A stretch of DNA of 13,975 bases from JAAYWY01 sp050945275 (GTDB taxonomy: Bacteria; Bacillota; DTU030; DUMP01). Positions 1-7,579 of this stretch are shown here, piece after piece (position 1 is the first letter of the stretch; each line of letters begins with the position of its first letter). A program made the translations under genes and the position numbers. Where the stretch lies: assembly GCA_050945275.1 (NCBI GenBank), contig JBMNSQ010000037.1, forward strand, positions 1-13,975, written 5' to 3'. The notes under the pieces are model-generated. The model saw only the letters and a program-made list of their open reading frames with translations, was not told the origin of the DNA and searched no databases.

Positions 1-2229
1 AAAACTGATTTGCTGCCCATTTCCCGAGCTGATGTGGATCGGCTGGAGAATTATGTATTGGCTTATGGGATCAAAGGCCGTACCTGGACCCGAACGGCCC
101 CGTGGGACTTTCACACCGGTTTTGGGCGGAAAGAAGATTGGGATGATATAGATTTGCTCCGGCGCCAGGTGGCTTCTTGGTTGATGCCGCTGTTTTCAGC
201 CTGCGAGCAGCCACTACTTACCGGGGCTAGTTTGAGCCTTGCTTTATGGTCTTTTTTTGAAGAGATGCAGGTAGGATCAAAGCTAATGGAATGGGCCCAG
301 GAGGCGTCTGCCTCCGGTGACCTGGAGCTGGCGCAAGAGCATACACAGGTGTGGACTGGTTTTCTGGAACTTCTCGATGAACTGGTGGTAGGTTTAGGTG
401 ATACCGTTCTTACTGCCATCGAATACGCTGAGATTTTGGCCAGCGGTCTGGAAGGGCTGCGATTAGGATTGGTGCCACCTAGTTTAGATCAAGTATTGGT
501 AGGATCTTTAGAGCGTTCCCGGCATCCCAATGTACGGGCAGCTTTTGTGCTGGGGGTAAGTGAAGGGGTGCTGCCAGGTCGAGCGAGCGAAGATGCAGTC
601 TTAAATGACCGCGAGCGCGAACAGCTGTTGGCGGCCGGTATTGAGCTAGCGCCCACTAGCCGGGCCAATCAGTTCCACGAGCGCTATCTTATGTACATAG
701 CCTTGACCAGGGCCAGTGAACGTTTATGGATAAGCTTCCCCTTGGCTGACGCTGAAGGAAAAGCTTTGGCCCCGTCGCGCCTCATTGCCCGCCTGCGCGA
801 GCTTTTCCCTGGCCTTCAAGAAGAGTATGCGGCGGCCGAACCCAGCGGTAATCCGGCCGACGATATTAAATTTCTCACTGCTCCCAAGCAGGCGTTGCAA
901 CATTTAGCCAGCCAACTTCGCCTGGCTAAGGTCGGACATCAGGTGGGTCCGGTGTGGGTGGCGCTGCAGCAATATCTCTGGTCTCGCCCGGAGATGGCAG
1001 CCCTTATCACACAGGCTACTTCTGGGCTCAGGTATAACAATCAGGAACAGCCTCTTTCGCGAAAGTTGGCGCGCTCATTATACGGACGTCATAATAGGGC
1101 TAGTGCTACACGTTTAGAGCGGTTTGCTGCTTGTCCTTTTCAGCATTTTACTTATCACGGTCTAAATTTAAGAGCACGGGAAGTTTTCGGTGTGGACTTG
1201 CCTTCCCTGGGGCGGTTTACCCACGCTGTGCTAAGCCGAGTGACCAAGCGGCTCCTGGTAACAGAACGCAGTTTTGGTGACTTGCTACCGGAAGAGGCAG
1301 CCAACATGGTTGGCTTGGAAGTGGAAGATATGGCTCTAGAGTTTGCCGGTGGTATCCTGCAGACTTCTCCTCGTTATGTGTATCTCACTAGACGTCTGCA
1401 GCGGCTGCTGTTGGCTGCTGTTCAGGTGCTTAGTGAACAAGGGCGCTGTGGTGACTTTCGCCCTCACTATACCGAAGTTAAATTTGGTCTCCCTGGTGGT
1501 GCTTGGCCAGCCCTGCAATTTCATCTGGCCGACGGCAGTCAATTCACCTTAGCTGGTCAAATAGATCGTATTGATTTTGCCCAACAAGACGACCAGATGT
1601 ATTTTGTAATTGTAGATTACAAAAGCCGTTCGAAGAAGTTGTCTTTACCTGAAGTCTACTTTGGATTGTCGCTACAGCTGCTACTTTATTTGTTGGCAGC
1701 GGCTGAGGGGCTAAGCCGGCTAGGAAAGGGCCAGGTGCTTCCCGCTGGTATTTTCTATTTTGCTGTCCAGGAAGGGTTTGTGAAGAGTACCGGGCCCCTG
1801 TCACCTAATGAGGCGGCTCAGGCCTACTTAAAACAGTTCCGGTTAGAGGGCCTAGTGTATGGAGAAGAAGAAGTAGTACGGCTCCTAGACCGTCAGGGTG
1901 GTGGGACAGTAATGGCCCCCATCCTTAATAAAGATGGGAGTATTAGAAAAGGTAGTCCGGCTTGCAGCAAAGAGCAGTTTAATCTTCTACTTAATTTTGC
2001 TGCCCAGAAAGTAAAAGAGATTGGAAGCCAAGTAATGCAAGGTGATGTGCAAATAGCGCCATACAGGTTGTCCGGTTCTTCTGCTTGTGACTACTGCGAT
2101 TTTTCTGCCGTCTGTCAGTTTGATCCGTTGCTGCCGGACAATGATTACCGGGTCTTGCCTAAACTTACGACAGAGGAAACCTGGTCAGCTTTGCAGTTGG
2201 CAGTAAAAGGAGATGGTGGGCATGAGTAA
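1..2229 (+). CDS. addB: AddB, ATP-dependent helicase/nuclease subunit B, 5' truncated by the window
   Basis: AddB is the second subunit of the AddAB (RexAB-type) complex, which resects double-strand DNA ends for recombination. The reading frame is open from base 1, so the gene enters from the left; about 742 residues of a family length near 1,150 are present and the N-terminal ATPase-like part is missing. Numbering from base 1, the iron-sulfur staple is complete: Cys378 (in FAACPFQHF), then Cys696, Cys699 and Cys705 in the C-x2-C-x5-C pattern. The RecB-type nuclease core lies between them, with QIDRID (Asp522, Asp525), the VDYKS motif (Asp539, Lys541) and a GLSLQLLLYL helix. A helicase-like segment, ALTRASERL, lies near 700-725. 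The stop overlaps the start of addA by 8 bases, so the two are probably one translationally coupled operon. The nuclease site looks intact. Identity is very secure; only the start is unseen. Confidence 0.96.
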   Translation, partial: KTDLLPISRADVDRLENYVLAYGIKGRTWTRTAPWDFHTGFGRKEDWDDIDLLRRQVASWLMPLFSACEQPLLTGASLSLALWSFFEEMQVGSKLMEWAQEASASGDLELAQEHTQVWTGFLELLDELVVGLGDTVLTAIEYAEILASGLEGLRLGLVPPSLDQVLVGSLERSRHPNVRAAFVLGVSEGVLPGRASEDAVLNDREREQLLAAGIELAPTSRANQFHERYLMYIALTRASERLWISFPLADAEGKALAPSRLIARLRELFPGLQEEYAAAEPSGNPADDIKFLTAPKQALQHLASQLRLAKVGHQVGPVWVALQQYLWSRPEMAALITQATSGLRYNNQEQPLSRKLARSLYGRHNRASATRLERFAACPFQHFTYHGLNLRAREVFGVDLPSLGRFTHAVLSRVTKRLLVTERSFGDLLPEEAANMVGLEVEDMALEFAGGILQTSPRYVYLTRRLQRLLLAAVQVLSEQGRCGDFRPHYTEVKFGLPGGAWPALQFHLADGSQFTLAGQIDRIDFAQQDDQMYFVIVDYKSRSKKLSLPEVYFGLSLQLLLYLLAAAEGLSRLGKGQVLPAGIFYFAVQEGFVKSTGPLSPNEAAQAYLKQFRLEGLVYGEEEVVRLLDRQGGGTVMAPILNKDGSIRKGSPACSKEQFNLLLNFAAQKVKEIGSQVMQGDVQIAPYRLSGSSACDYCDFSAVCQFDPLLPDNDYRVLPKLTTEETWSALQLAVKGDGGHE

Positions 2230-5200
2230 GACTAAGTGGACAAAAGAGCAACTTACAGCCATTACTACCTTGCCGGGTAATTTGCTGGTGTCGGCGGCCG
2301 CCGGGGCTGGCAAGACTGCGGTATTGGTGGAGCGGGTTATTCGGCACGTACTTAATAAGTCAACGCCGGTGGATATTGACCGGCTGCTCATCGTTACCTT
2401 TACCGAAGCGGCAGCGACGGAAATGCGCCAGCGCATCGGAGCGGCTTTAGCCCAAGCCCTGGGCGAGCGGCCAGGAGATCCTCGTCTGGAGCGGCAGCTA
2501 GCCCTTCTTAATAAAGCTGATATCAGCACTCTTCATTCCTTTTGCCTGAAGATAATACGGCGCTATTTTTATCTGCTGGACTTAGATCCTAGCTTTAAGG
2601 TAGCCGACGAAGCAGAGGCGGCCTTAATTGAGCGTGATGTCTTGGAGAAGCTGTGGGAGGAAACATACGCCAAAGAAGCTAGCAGTGGCGGTCCCTTTAC
2701 TTATTTGCTCGATTGTTACGGAGTGGCTCGCAGTGATGATAATCTAAAGGAACTAGTCCTTAAACTATATCATTTTAGCCGCAGCCAATCATGGCCTGAG
2801 AATTGGCTGCAGCAGGCGAAGAGTTGTTTTCAGGTAACCGCTGGTAGCACTTTAAGCGACTTACCTTGGGGGCCGCCCCTGCTGGATTATGTAGCAATGG
2901 CCTTGGACATGGCCCTAGAGGATATAAAGGAAGCTATTTATTATGCTTCCTTGCCTGGTGGGCCGGCTAAGTACTTACCTTGCTTGCATGACGAAGCTAC
3001 GTCATTGGAAGAACTGGCCGGTATTGCCCGCTGCGGTTCTTGGGAAAACCTACGGGCAGCGTTGGGTTATTCCTTTGGCCGCCTTAGTGCGATCCGGAAA
3101 AAAGATGATGTCGATCCTGCCCTCAAAGCTTACTGCACTAGCGCCCGGGACAAGGCGAAAAAGATTATTAATGATCTTAAACGCGATGTCTTTGGTCGGC
3201 CAGAGCCAGAGCTTGTGGCCGAGCTTGGCCAGTTAGCTCCGGTTATGGCTATGCTGGTGGACTTGGTGCTGGAATTCGGGCAGCGCTTTGAGGCGGCTAA
3301 ACGAGCTCTGGGCCGGGTGGACTTTGCTGATTTAGAGCATTATGCTCTCCGAATTCTGCGCGAACCCTCATCTACACCTGACCTATCGTTGCCATCGGCG
3401 GCAGCTCGCCAGCTAGAAGAAGAATATGCTGAAGTGTTGGTGGATGAATACCAGGACATAAATCCTGTTCAAGATGCTATTTTGAATTTGATTTCTCGAC
3501 AGGATAGCTCTCGTCCCAACCTGTTTTTAGTGGGAGATGTTAAGCAGAGTATATACGGATTTCGCTTGGCGGAGCCCAAGTTGTTTTTGCACAAATATCT
3601 GACCTATCCGGAAACAGCTGGAGGAGCGCAGCGACGTCTTACGCTTACCGCCAATTTCCGCAGTCGATTTGGCATACTTACGGCGGTTAATTTCTTGTTT
3701 CGCCAGCTTCTTACGGACCAGGTCGGTGGATTGACTTATGATCGGGCAGCGCAGCTTGTACCGGGGGCCAAGTATGCTGATCCTCCGATTGACACAGATT
3801 CTGCAGATGGACCGGTGGAACTACATTTAGTGGAACGCCAGGATGAATCGGCCAGTTCTGACCGCCCAGACACAGAGGATCAAACAACACCGGCATCTGT
3901 CTCGGCCACCGGGGCCGATCTTAATGCTTTGGAGAAAGAAGCACTGGTTATCGGCCGTCGTATACAGGCCATGATTAAAGGAACGGCAGAGCGACCCGGT
4001 CCGGAGTTTGTGGTATGGGATAAAGAAGGGAAACGTTATCGGCCGGTAATGTATCGTGATATTGTAATCTTACTACGTACCATGCAGGGACGGGCTAATA
4101 CTATGCTTGAGATTTTGCGTCAACTGGAAATACCTGCGTACGCCGACCTGGGGACCGGTTACTTCTCGGCTCCAGAGATTCAGGTTGTGGTATCTTTGCT
4201 CAAAATTATCGATAATCCCCGGCAGGATATTCCCTTGGCGGCAGTGCTTCGTTCACCTTTAGTTGGGCTGTCGGCGGTTGAGCTAGCGAAGATCCGACTG
4301 GCTAATCCAGAGGGAGACTACTTTCAGGCACTGGAAGCAGCGGCTGAAACGATGTCTCTGGATGAATGCTGTCAGAAGGCGAATAAGTTCCTGGCCCAGC
4401 TTGACAAATGGCGTACCATGGCCCGTCGCCGCAGCTTAGGAGAGCTCATTTGGCAAATATACAGTGACACGGGGTACCTTACCTATGTAGCGGCATTGCC
4501 GGCTGGGGCCCAGCGTCAGGCCAATCTTCGGGCCTTATATGATCGGGCTTGTCAGTTTGAAAGCTATGGACGACCGGGGCTATTTCGCTTTTTGCGTTTT
4601 TTGGAGCGGTTTCAAGCCCAGAGCGGGGATTTGGGGACGGCACGGGCACTGGGGGAGAACGAGAATGTGGTGCGTCTAATGAGCATTCACAAGAGCAAAG
4701 GGTTAGAATTCCCGGTGGTTTTTGTTGCTGATCTGGGGAAGAAGTTCAACTTTCAAGACTTACGTGGTGACATTATACTACATCGTGATCTTGGTTTAGG
4801 GCCAATGGTGGTGGATTTAGGGCTTAATGTTAAATATCCCAGTGTAGCCCACCGGGCGGTAAACGTATCCGGTATTAGGGACACCTTAGCTGAGGAACTG
4901 CGGATTATGTATGTGGCTTTTACCAGGGCTCGGGAAAAACTTGTTTTAGTAGGATCGGTAGCCAACCTTAAGGACAAGTGTCGCGCCTGGGGCATTAATG
5001 CTCGGCGAACCGGATGGCAGTTGCCCGCCGGTTTGCTGCTGTCCGCTCAGACATACTTGGACTGGCTTGGGCCAGCTGTGGCCCGCCACCCAGATGCGAG
5101 TGCTCTTCGGCAGGATGATATGTCCGTGGTTGCCCCCCGCCTAGCTAAAGATCCTTCTTCGTGGCAGGTATGTTTATATGAAGCATCCGAGTTTAAGATG

Positions 5201-6037
5201 GCAACGATGGAAGCGGCTTCCGCTTTAGAAGTGAGCGTTCACCCTGAAGAACTTGGGAAGCTATTGGCATCCAAGAATCCACCGCCCCCGGAGCTTATAT
5301 CTAGGGTAGAGCAGGCGTTATCCTGGCGCTACCCCTACGAAAAAGCGACTTCGCTAGCTGCCAAAGTGAGTGTTAGCGAGCTTAAAGGCCGCCTGACTTT
5401 AGGCTCAGCGACTGGGGAGGAAGATGAAGGACTAAGAAGAATGTTTCAACCCTTGTTAGCCAAGCGGCCGCGTTTTGTTAGCGGTCATAGCGGTCTGACA
5501 GCAGTGGAACACGGTAGTGCTGTGCATCTGGTATTGGAGCATTTAGATATTAGTCAGTCCCTGACAGCGGACGATATCAAGGAGCAGATTGCGGGCATGG
5601 TGGAGCGAGAACTTTTGGCCGAAGAGGCAGCTCAGGTTATAGATGCAGGTGCTTTAGCTAACTTTTTTGCCGGTTCTTTAGGCTGTCGTCTTAAGGCTAG
5701 GCCAGATATGGTCCGCCGGGAAGTGCCTTTTAGCTTGGTGTTACCGGCGGCGAAGGTGTACCCGGAGCAGCAACTTCTCCCGGCCGAAGGAGCCGAACCA
5801 ATCTTGGTTCAAGGTATAATTGACTGCCTCGTGCAGGAAGAAAACGGCTGGCTGCTACTTGATTTTAAGACCGACCGCGCCAGCAGGGCGGCTTTAACCG
5901 AGCGACTGGAAGGGTATAGAAAACAGATACAGTTCTATGCTATGGCTCTGTCTCACCTTAGTCCTTTGCCGGTGGCCGAAGCCTATATTTACTTCTTGAG
6001 TACAGGGCAGGCGATACCAGCTATTGCTAAACCATAA
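2222..6037 (+). CDS. addA: AddA, ATP-dependent helicase/nuclease subunit A
   Basis: This is the UvrD-like 3'-5' helicase and nuclease subunit of AddAB. I chose the ATG at 2222 over the in-frame ATG at 2213 because AAAGGAG (2206-2212) is directly against the first and 9 bases from the second; this gives 1,271 residues, slightly above the usual 1,200-1,250. Motifs in order: Walker A AAAGAGKT (25-32), VTFT (about 58-61), STLHSF (about 102-107), Walker B DEYQD (408-412), VGDVKQS (437-443), SIHKSKGLE (821-829) and YVAFTRARE (897-905). The C-terminal nuclease has His1102, Asp1201 (GIIDC), and Asp1214 and Lys1216 (DFKTD). All expected catalytic residues are present. A low-complexity Ser/Thr/Asp-rich linker around 540-570, between conserved helicase blocks, may explain the extra length. 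The gene follows addB with an 8-base overlap, so equal production of the two subunits is likely. No clear hairpin terminator follows. Confidence 0.97.
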   Translation: MSKTKWTKEQLTAITTLPGNLLVSAAAGAGKTAVLVERVIRHVLNKSTPVDIDRLLIVTFTEAAATEMRQRIGAALAQALGERPGDPRLERQLALLNKADISTLHSFCLKIIRRYFYLLDLDPSFKVADEAEAALIERDVLEKLWEETYAKEASSGGPFTYLLDCYGVARSDDNLKELVLKLYHFSRSQSWPENWLQQAKSCFQVTAGSTLSDLPWGPPLLDYVAMALDMALEDIKEAIYYASLPGGPAKYLPCLHDEATSLEELAGIARCGSWENLRAALGYSFGRLSAIRKKDDVDPALKAYCTSARDKAKKIINDLKRDVFGRPEPELVAELGQLAPVMAMLVDLVLEFGQRFEAAKRALGRVDFADLEHYALRILREPSSTPDLSLPSAAARQLEEEYAEVLVDEYQDINPVQDAILNLISRQDSSRPNLFLVGDVKQSIYGFRLAEPKLFLHKYLTYPETAGGAQRRLTLTANFRSRFGILTAVNFLFRQLLTDQVGGLTYDRAAQLVPGAKYADPPIDTDSADGPVELHLVERQDESASSDRPDTEDQTTPASVSATGADLNALEKEALVIGRRIQAMIKGTAERPGPEFVVWDKEGKRYRPVMYRDIVILLRTMQGRANTMLEILRQLEIPAYADLGTGYFSAPEIQVVVSLLKIIDNPRQDIPLAAVLRSPLVGLSAVELAKIRLANPEGDYFQALEAAAETMSLDECCQKANKFLAQLDKWRTMARRRSLGELIWQIYSDTGYLTYVAALPAGAQRQANLRALYDRACQFESYGRPGLFRFLRFLERFQAQSGDLGTARALGENENVVRLMSIHKSKGLEFPVVFVADLGKKFNFQDLRGDIILHRDLGLGPMVVDLGLNVKYPSVAHRAVNVSGIRDTLAEELRIMYVAFTRAREKLVLVGSVANLKDKCRAWGINARRTGWQLPAGLLLSAQTYLDWLGPAVARHPDASALRQDDMSVVAPRLAKDPSSWQVCLYEASEFKMATMEAASALEVSVHPEELGKLLASKNPPPPELISRVEQALSWRYPYEKATSLAAKVSVSELKGRLTLGSATGEEDEGLRRMFQPLLAKRPRFVSGHSGLTAVEHGSAVHLVLEHLDISQSLTADDIKEQIAGMVERELLAEEAAQVIDAGALANFFAGSLGCRLKARPDMVRREVPFSLVLPAAKVYPEQQLLPAEGAEPILVQGIIDCLVQEENGWLLLDFKTDRASRAALTERLEGYRKQIQFYAMALSHLSPLPVAEAYIYFLSTGQAIPAIAKP

Positions 6038-6062
6038 AAAATTTTTGCCAAAATCCTAGCCG

Positions 6063-6091
6063 CTTATACACGTGTCGGTACGTATTATAAT
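6063..6091 (+). promoter_or_regulatory. Candidate hicA promoter with a palindromic operator-like core
   Basis: A perfect TATAAT -10 box lies at 6086-6091. A weak -35 (CTTATA at 6063-6068, 3 of 6 matches) sits 17 bases upstream. Between them is the exact 8-base palindrome ACACGTGT (6068-6075). HicB antitoxins are known to repress their own operon by binding palindromes in the promoter through a C-terminal DNA-binding domain, so this is a reasonable operator guess. The placement 20 bases before the hicA start fits. The promoter is fairly likely; the operator role is inference. Confidence 0.5.
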
Positions 6092-6110
6092 ATAACCATG
6101 AGGTGAAGGT

Positions 6111-6278
6111 GTGAAAAGGCGAGACATAATAACTGCTGGTTGGTATATAATTCGTGGAAAAAGACATGACATGGCCAAACATCCTGATAAGCCAGGTATA
6201 AAAATACCCCTTCCAAGGCATAAAGAGATAAATGAATATACTGCGCAGGGGATACTAGAAAGGGCAGGTTTAAGGTAG
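6111..6278 (+). CDS. hicA: HicA-family mRNA interferase toxin, short and divergent
   Basis: A 55-residue protein starting at GTG, with AGGTGA at 6101-6106 just upstream and an in-frame TGA at 6099-6101 ruling out a longer start. It begins MKRRDI, then has GWYIIR, KHPDKPG, IPLPRHKEINE and ends GILERAGLR, the usual order of a HicA double-stranded-RNA-binding-like fold. HicA toxins cleave mRNA and are neutralised by HicB, encoded next door. Two oddities: the first helix is about four residues shorter than the family norm between MKRRD and GW, and the usual G-S-H(-H) active-site stretch reads GKRHDM with a single histidine (residue 19) one residue out of step. The gene is still open, so these are in-frame changes. 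It could be a weakened toxin or a divergent working one. Family assignment is firm; activity is uncertain. The 24-base gap to the likely hicB start supports a two-gene operon. Confidence 0.8.
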   Translation: MKRRDIITAGWYIIRGKRHDMAKHPDKPGIKIPLPRHKEINEYTAQGILERAGLR

Positions 6279-6302
6279 CCTTATAAAGAAAGGTGGCCAT
6301 TT

Positions 6303-6719
6303 ATTATAAAATATGTTTTTCCTGCCATTCTTACACCGTTGGCTACAGGTGAATACGATGTTCGAATTCCAGATTTACCAGGATGTATTACCTGTGATCA
6401 AAATTTAGCGGATGCTATAGAAATGGCTGAAGATGCAGCTGCTATGTGGTTATGCGATGCAGAAGATAACATGGAAGACATTCCTAAGGTATCCAAAAAG
6501 CTAATTGTAGAGCATCCTAAGTTTATTAGTTATATAGTTGCGGATACTGATCTTTATCGAAGAGAGAACGATAATCGAGCTATAAAAAAGACACTTACTA
6601 TTCCGAGTTGGCTTAATGCCCAGGCTGAAAAGGCCGAAGTTAATTTCTCACAACTACTGCAGGAGGCATTAAAAAGCCATCTTGGGATTACAGCACCGCA
6701 AGGTCCTCGACGTTGGTAA
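6303..6719 (+). CDS. hicB: HicB-family antitoxin with an apparent ATT start codon
   Basis: HicB binds and inactivates HicA and represses the operon. The protein shows the full HicB layout: an N-terminal KYVFPAILTP strand, GEYDVRIPDLPGCIT, and LADAIEMAEDAAAMWL (the partial RNase H-like domain), then a C-terminal RHH-like DNA-binding part with LTIPSWLNAQAEKAEVNFSQLLQEALKSHLG split by turns. The frame is open from the hicA stop but contains no ATG or GTG before KYVFP; the first TTG (6339) would delete the conserved first strand. AGGTGG (6291-6296) lies 6 bases before ATT at 6303, exactly where homologues begin (M-x-K-Y-V), so I place the start there, giving 138 residues. ATT starts are rare but used (infC is the known case). 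Alternatives are a start lost by mutation or use of TTG 6339 with a trimmed protein. Codon use is AT-richer than the flanking genes, suggesting acquisition. Confidence 0.8.
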   Translation: MIKYVFPAILTPLATGEYDVRIPDLPGCITCDQNLADAIEMAEDAAAMWLCDAEDNMEDIPKVSKKLIVEHPKFISYIVADTDLYRRENDNRAIKKTLTIPSWLNAQAEKAEVNFSQLLQEALKSHLGITAPQGPRRW

Positions 6720-6758
6720 CGGTTACACTCGAATGCTGGTATAAAAAAGAAGGACCTT
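6700..6758. repeat. Inverted repeat in the hicB-gatD convergent junction
   Basis: AAGGTCCT (6700-6707, last codons of hicB) and AGGACCTT (6751-6758) are exact reverse complements about 43 bases apart, with a smaller GTAAC-G-GTTAC repeat (6716-6726) inside. The two genes converge here, so a shared terminator would be expected. The loop is long and the following TCATTTTCT is a poor T-tract, so termination is only a guess. Confidence 0.25.
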
Positions 6759-6799
6759 TCATTTTCTACAATTTGCCATCCTTTATAAAAAAAAGTGGC

Positions 6800-7579
6800 T
6801 TAGCGGCGGCGGGAGAGCAGAAGCTGTTCTATCGGGTGCGGGCGATATTGAAGATAAAATTCTTGATTGGCCTGATTTTCTAGCCGATCATCTAAGGGTG
6901 ACAGATGTACGTGGCCGTAGCGGCGGCTAAGGGCTTGTTCTAAGAGAAAATCAGCCAGATGGGGGTTCCTGGCTAGAACAGGCCCTTGTATGTACGTGCC
7001 TACGGCATTTTTATAGCGAGCGCCCTCGGTTTGGTCGAGGCCATTGTTACCTTGTCCATAGATTACCCGCCCCAAGGGTGTAGCAGTTCGTTCATGGGCA
7101 GCGGAAATAGATACTATCCTAGTGTGTCCATGGTGGTTTTCGTATCCCACCATCGGTTGCTTGGACCGCAAAAAGGGTAACTTAACAGCGATGGGGCCTT
7201 CTAACCGACGTGGTTTAATCTCAGTGACCATGTTAAAGATACCGGCACCGCTAATCGTGTCGTTTCCATGGGTCCGGATCTCAGTGCCCATTAGTTGAAA
7301 GCCAATACCTATGGCCAGCAGCGCCAGCCCGTTATCGACGGCTTGTGCTAAGGCGGACACCTTACCGGGCCAATCTTGGATTATAGCCGTTTGTGCTTCC
7401 AATGTGCCGCTACCAATAAACACCAGATCAGAGTCGTCTACTGGCCAGGGCTCGGATCGCTTGGCCTCCTTAACTTCAGTGTCAATGCCTCGCCACTTAG
7501 CCCGCTGCAGTAACACAGGGATATTTCCTTGTTCTAGATTTAGTAAATCAGGGTACAGGAGTAAGATCCTAAGCCGCAT
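6800..7579 (-). CDS. gatD: GatD-family amidotransferase homologue lacking both catalytic residues (probable pseudo-glutaminase)
   Basis: GatD is a CobB/CobQ-type class I glutaminase that feeds ammonia to MurT to convert lipid II D-glutamate to D-isoglutamine. The 259-residue protein follows the family along its length: YPDLLNLEQGNI (9-20), FIGSG (54-58), GFQLMG (93-98), GAGIFNMVTE (111-120), VGYENHHGHT (144-153), YGQGNN (174-179), YKNAVGTY (189-196), GPVLARNP (199-206). In known GatD the nucleophile sits in ICGGYQ and the catalytic histidine in GTYLHGP; here these read IGIGFQ (Gly91, codon GGT) and GTYIQGP (Gln198, codon CAA). The usual GGG-x-DREQ loop is also changed to GSGTLEAQ. The gene has no stops or frameshifts, so it appears selected but unable to hydrolyse glutamine. 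It starts inside the end of murT (11-base overlap), implying coupled synthesis and a physical partner. A structural or regulatory role is inference. Confidence 0.9.
   Translation of the reverse strand: MRLRILLLYPDLLNLEQGNIPVLLQRAKWRGIDTEVKEAKRSEPWPVDDSDLVFIGSGTLEAQTAIIQDWPGKVSALAQAVDNGLALLAIGIGFQLMGTEIRTHGNDTISGAGIFNMVTEIKPRRLEGPIAVKLPFLRSKQPMVGYENHHGHTRIVSISAAHERTATPLGRVIYGQGNNGLDQTEGARYKNAVGTYIQGPVLARNPHLADFLLEQALSRRYGHVHLSPLDDRLENQANQEFYLQYRPHPIEQLLLSRRR

Noticed and set aside
111..419. Minus-strand open frame of 102 codons inside addB
   Set aside because: A shadow of the AddB coding frame, Ser/Arg-rich with no family resemblance.
2213..2221. ATG at 2213 as the addA start
   Set aside because: The AAAGGAG site ends at 2212, leaving no spacing; ATG 2222 has the normal 9-base spacing and begins in a way that fits AddA homologues.
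6339..6341. TTG 6339 as the hicB start
   Set aside because: It would remove the conserved KYVFPAILTP strand and has no ribosome binding site at proper distance; AGGTGG points to ATT 6303.
6716..6726. GTAAC-G-GTTAC as a terminator hairpin
   Set aside because: A one-base loop cannot form a hairpin; it is at most a small palindrome.
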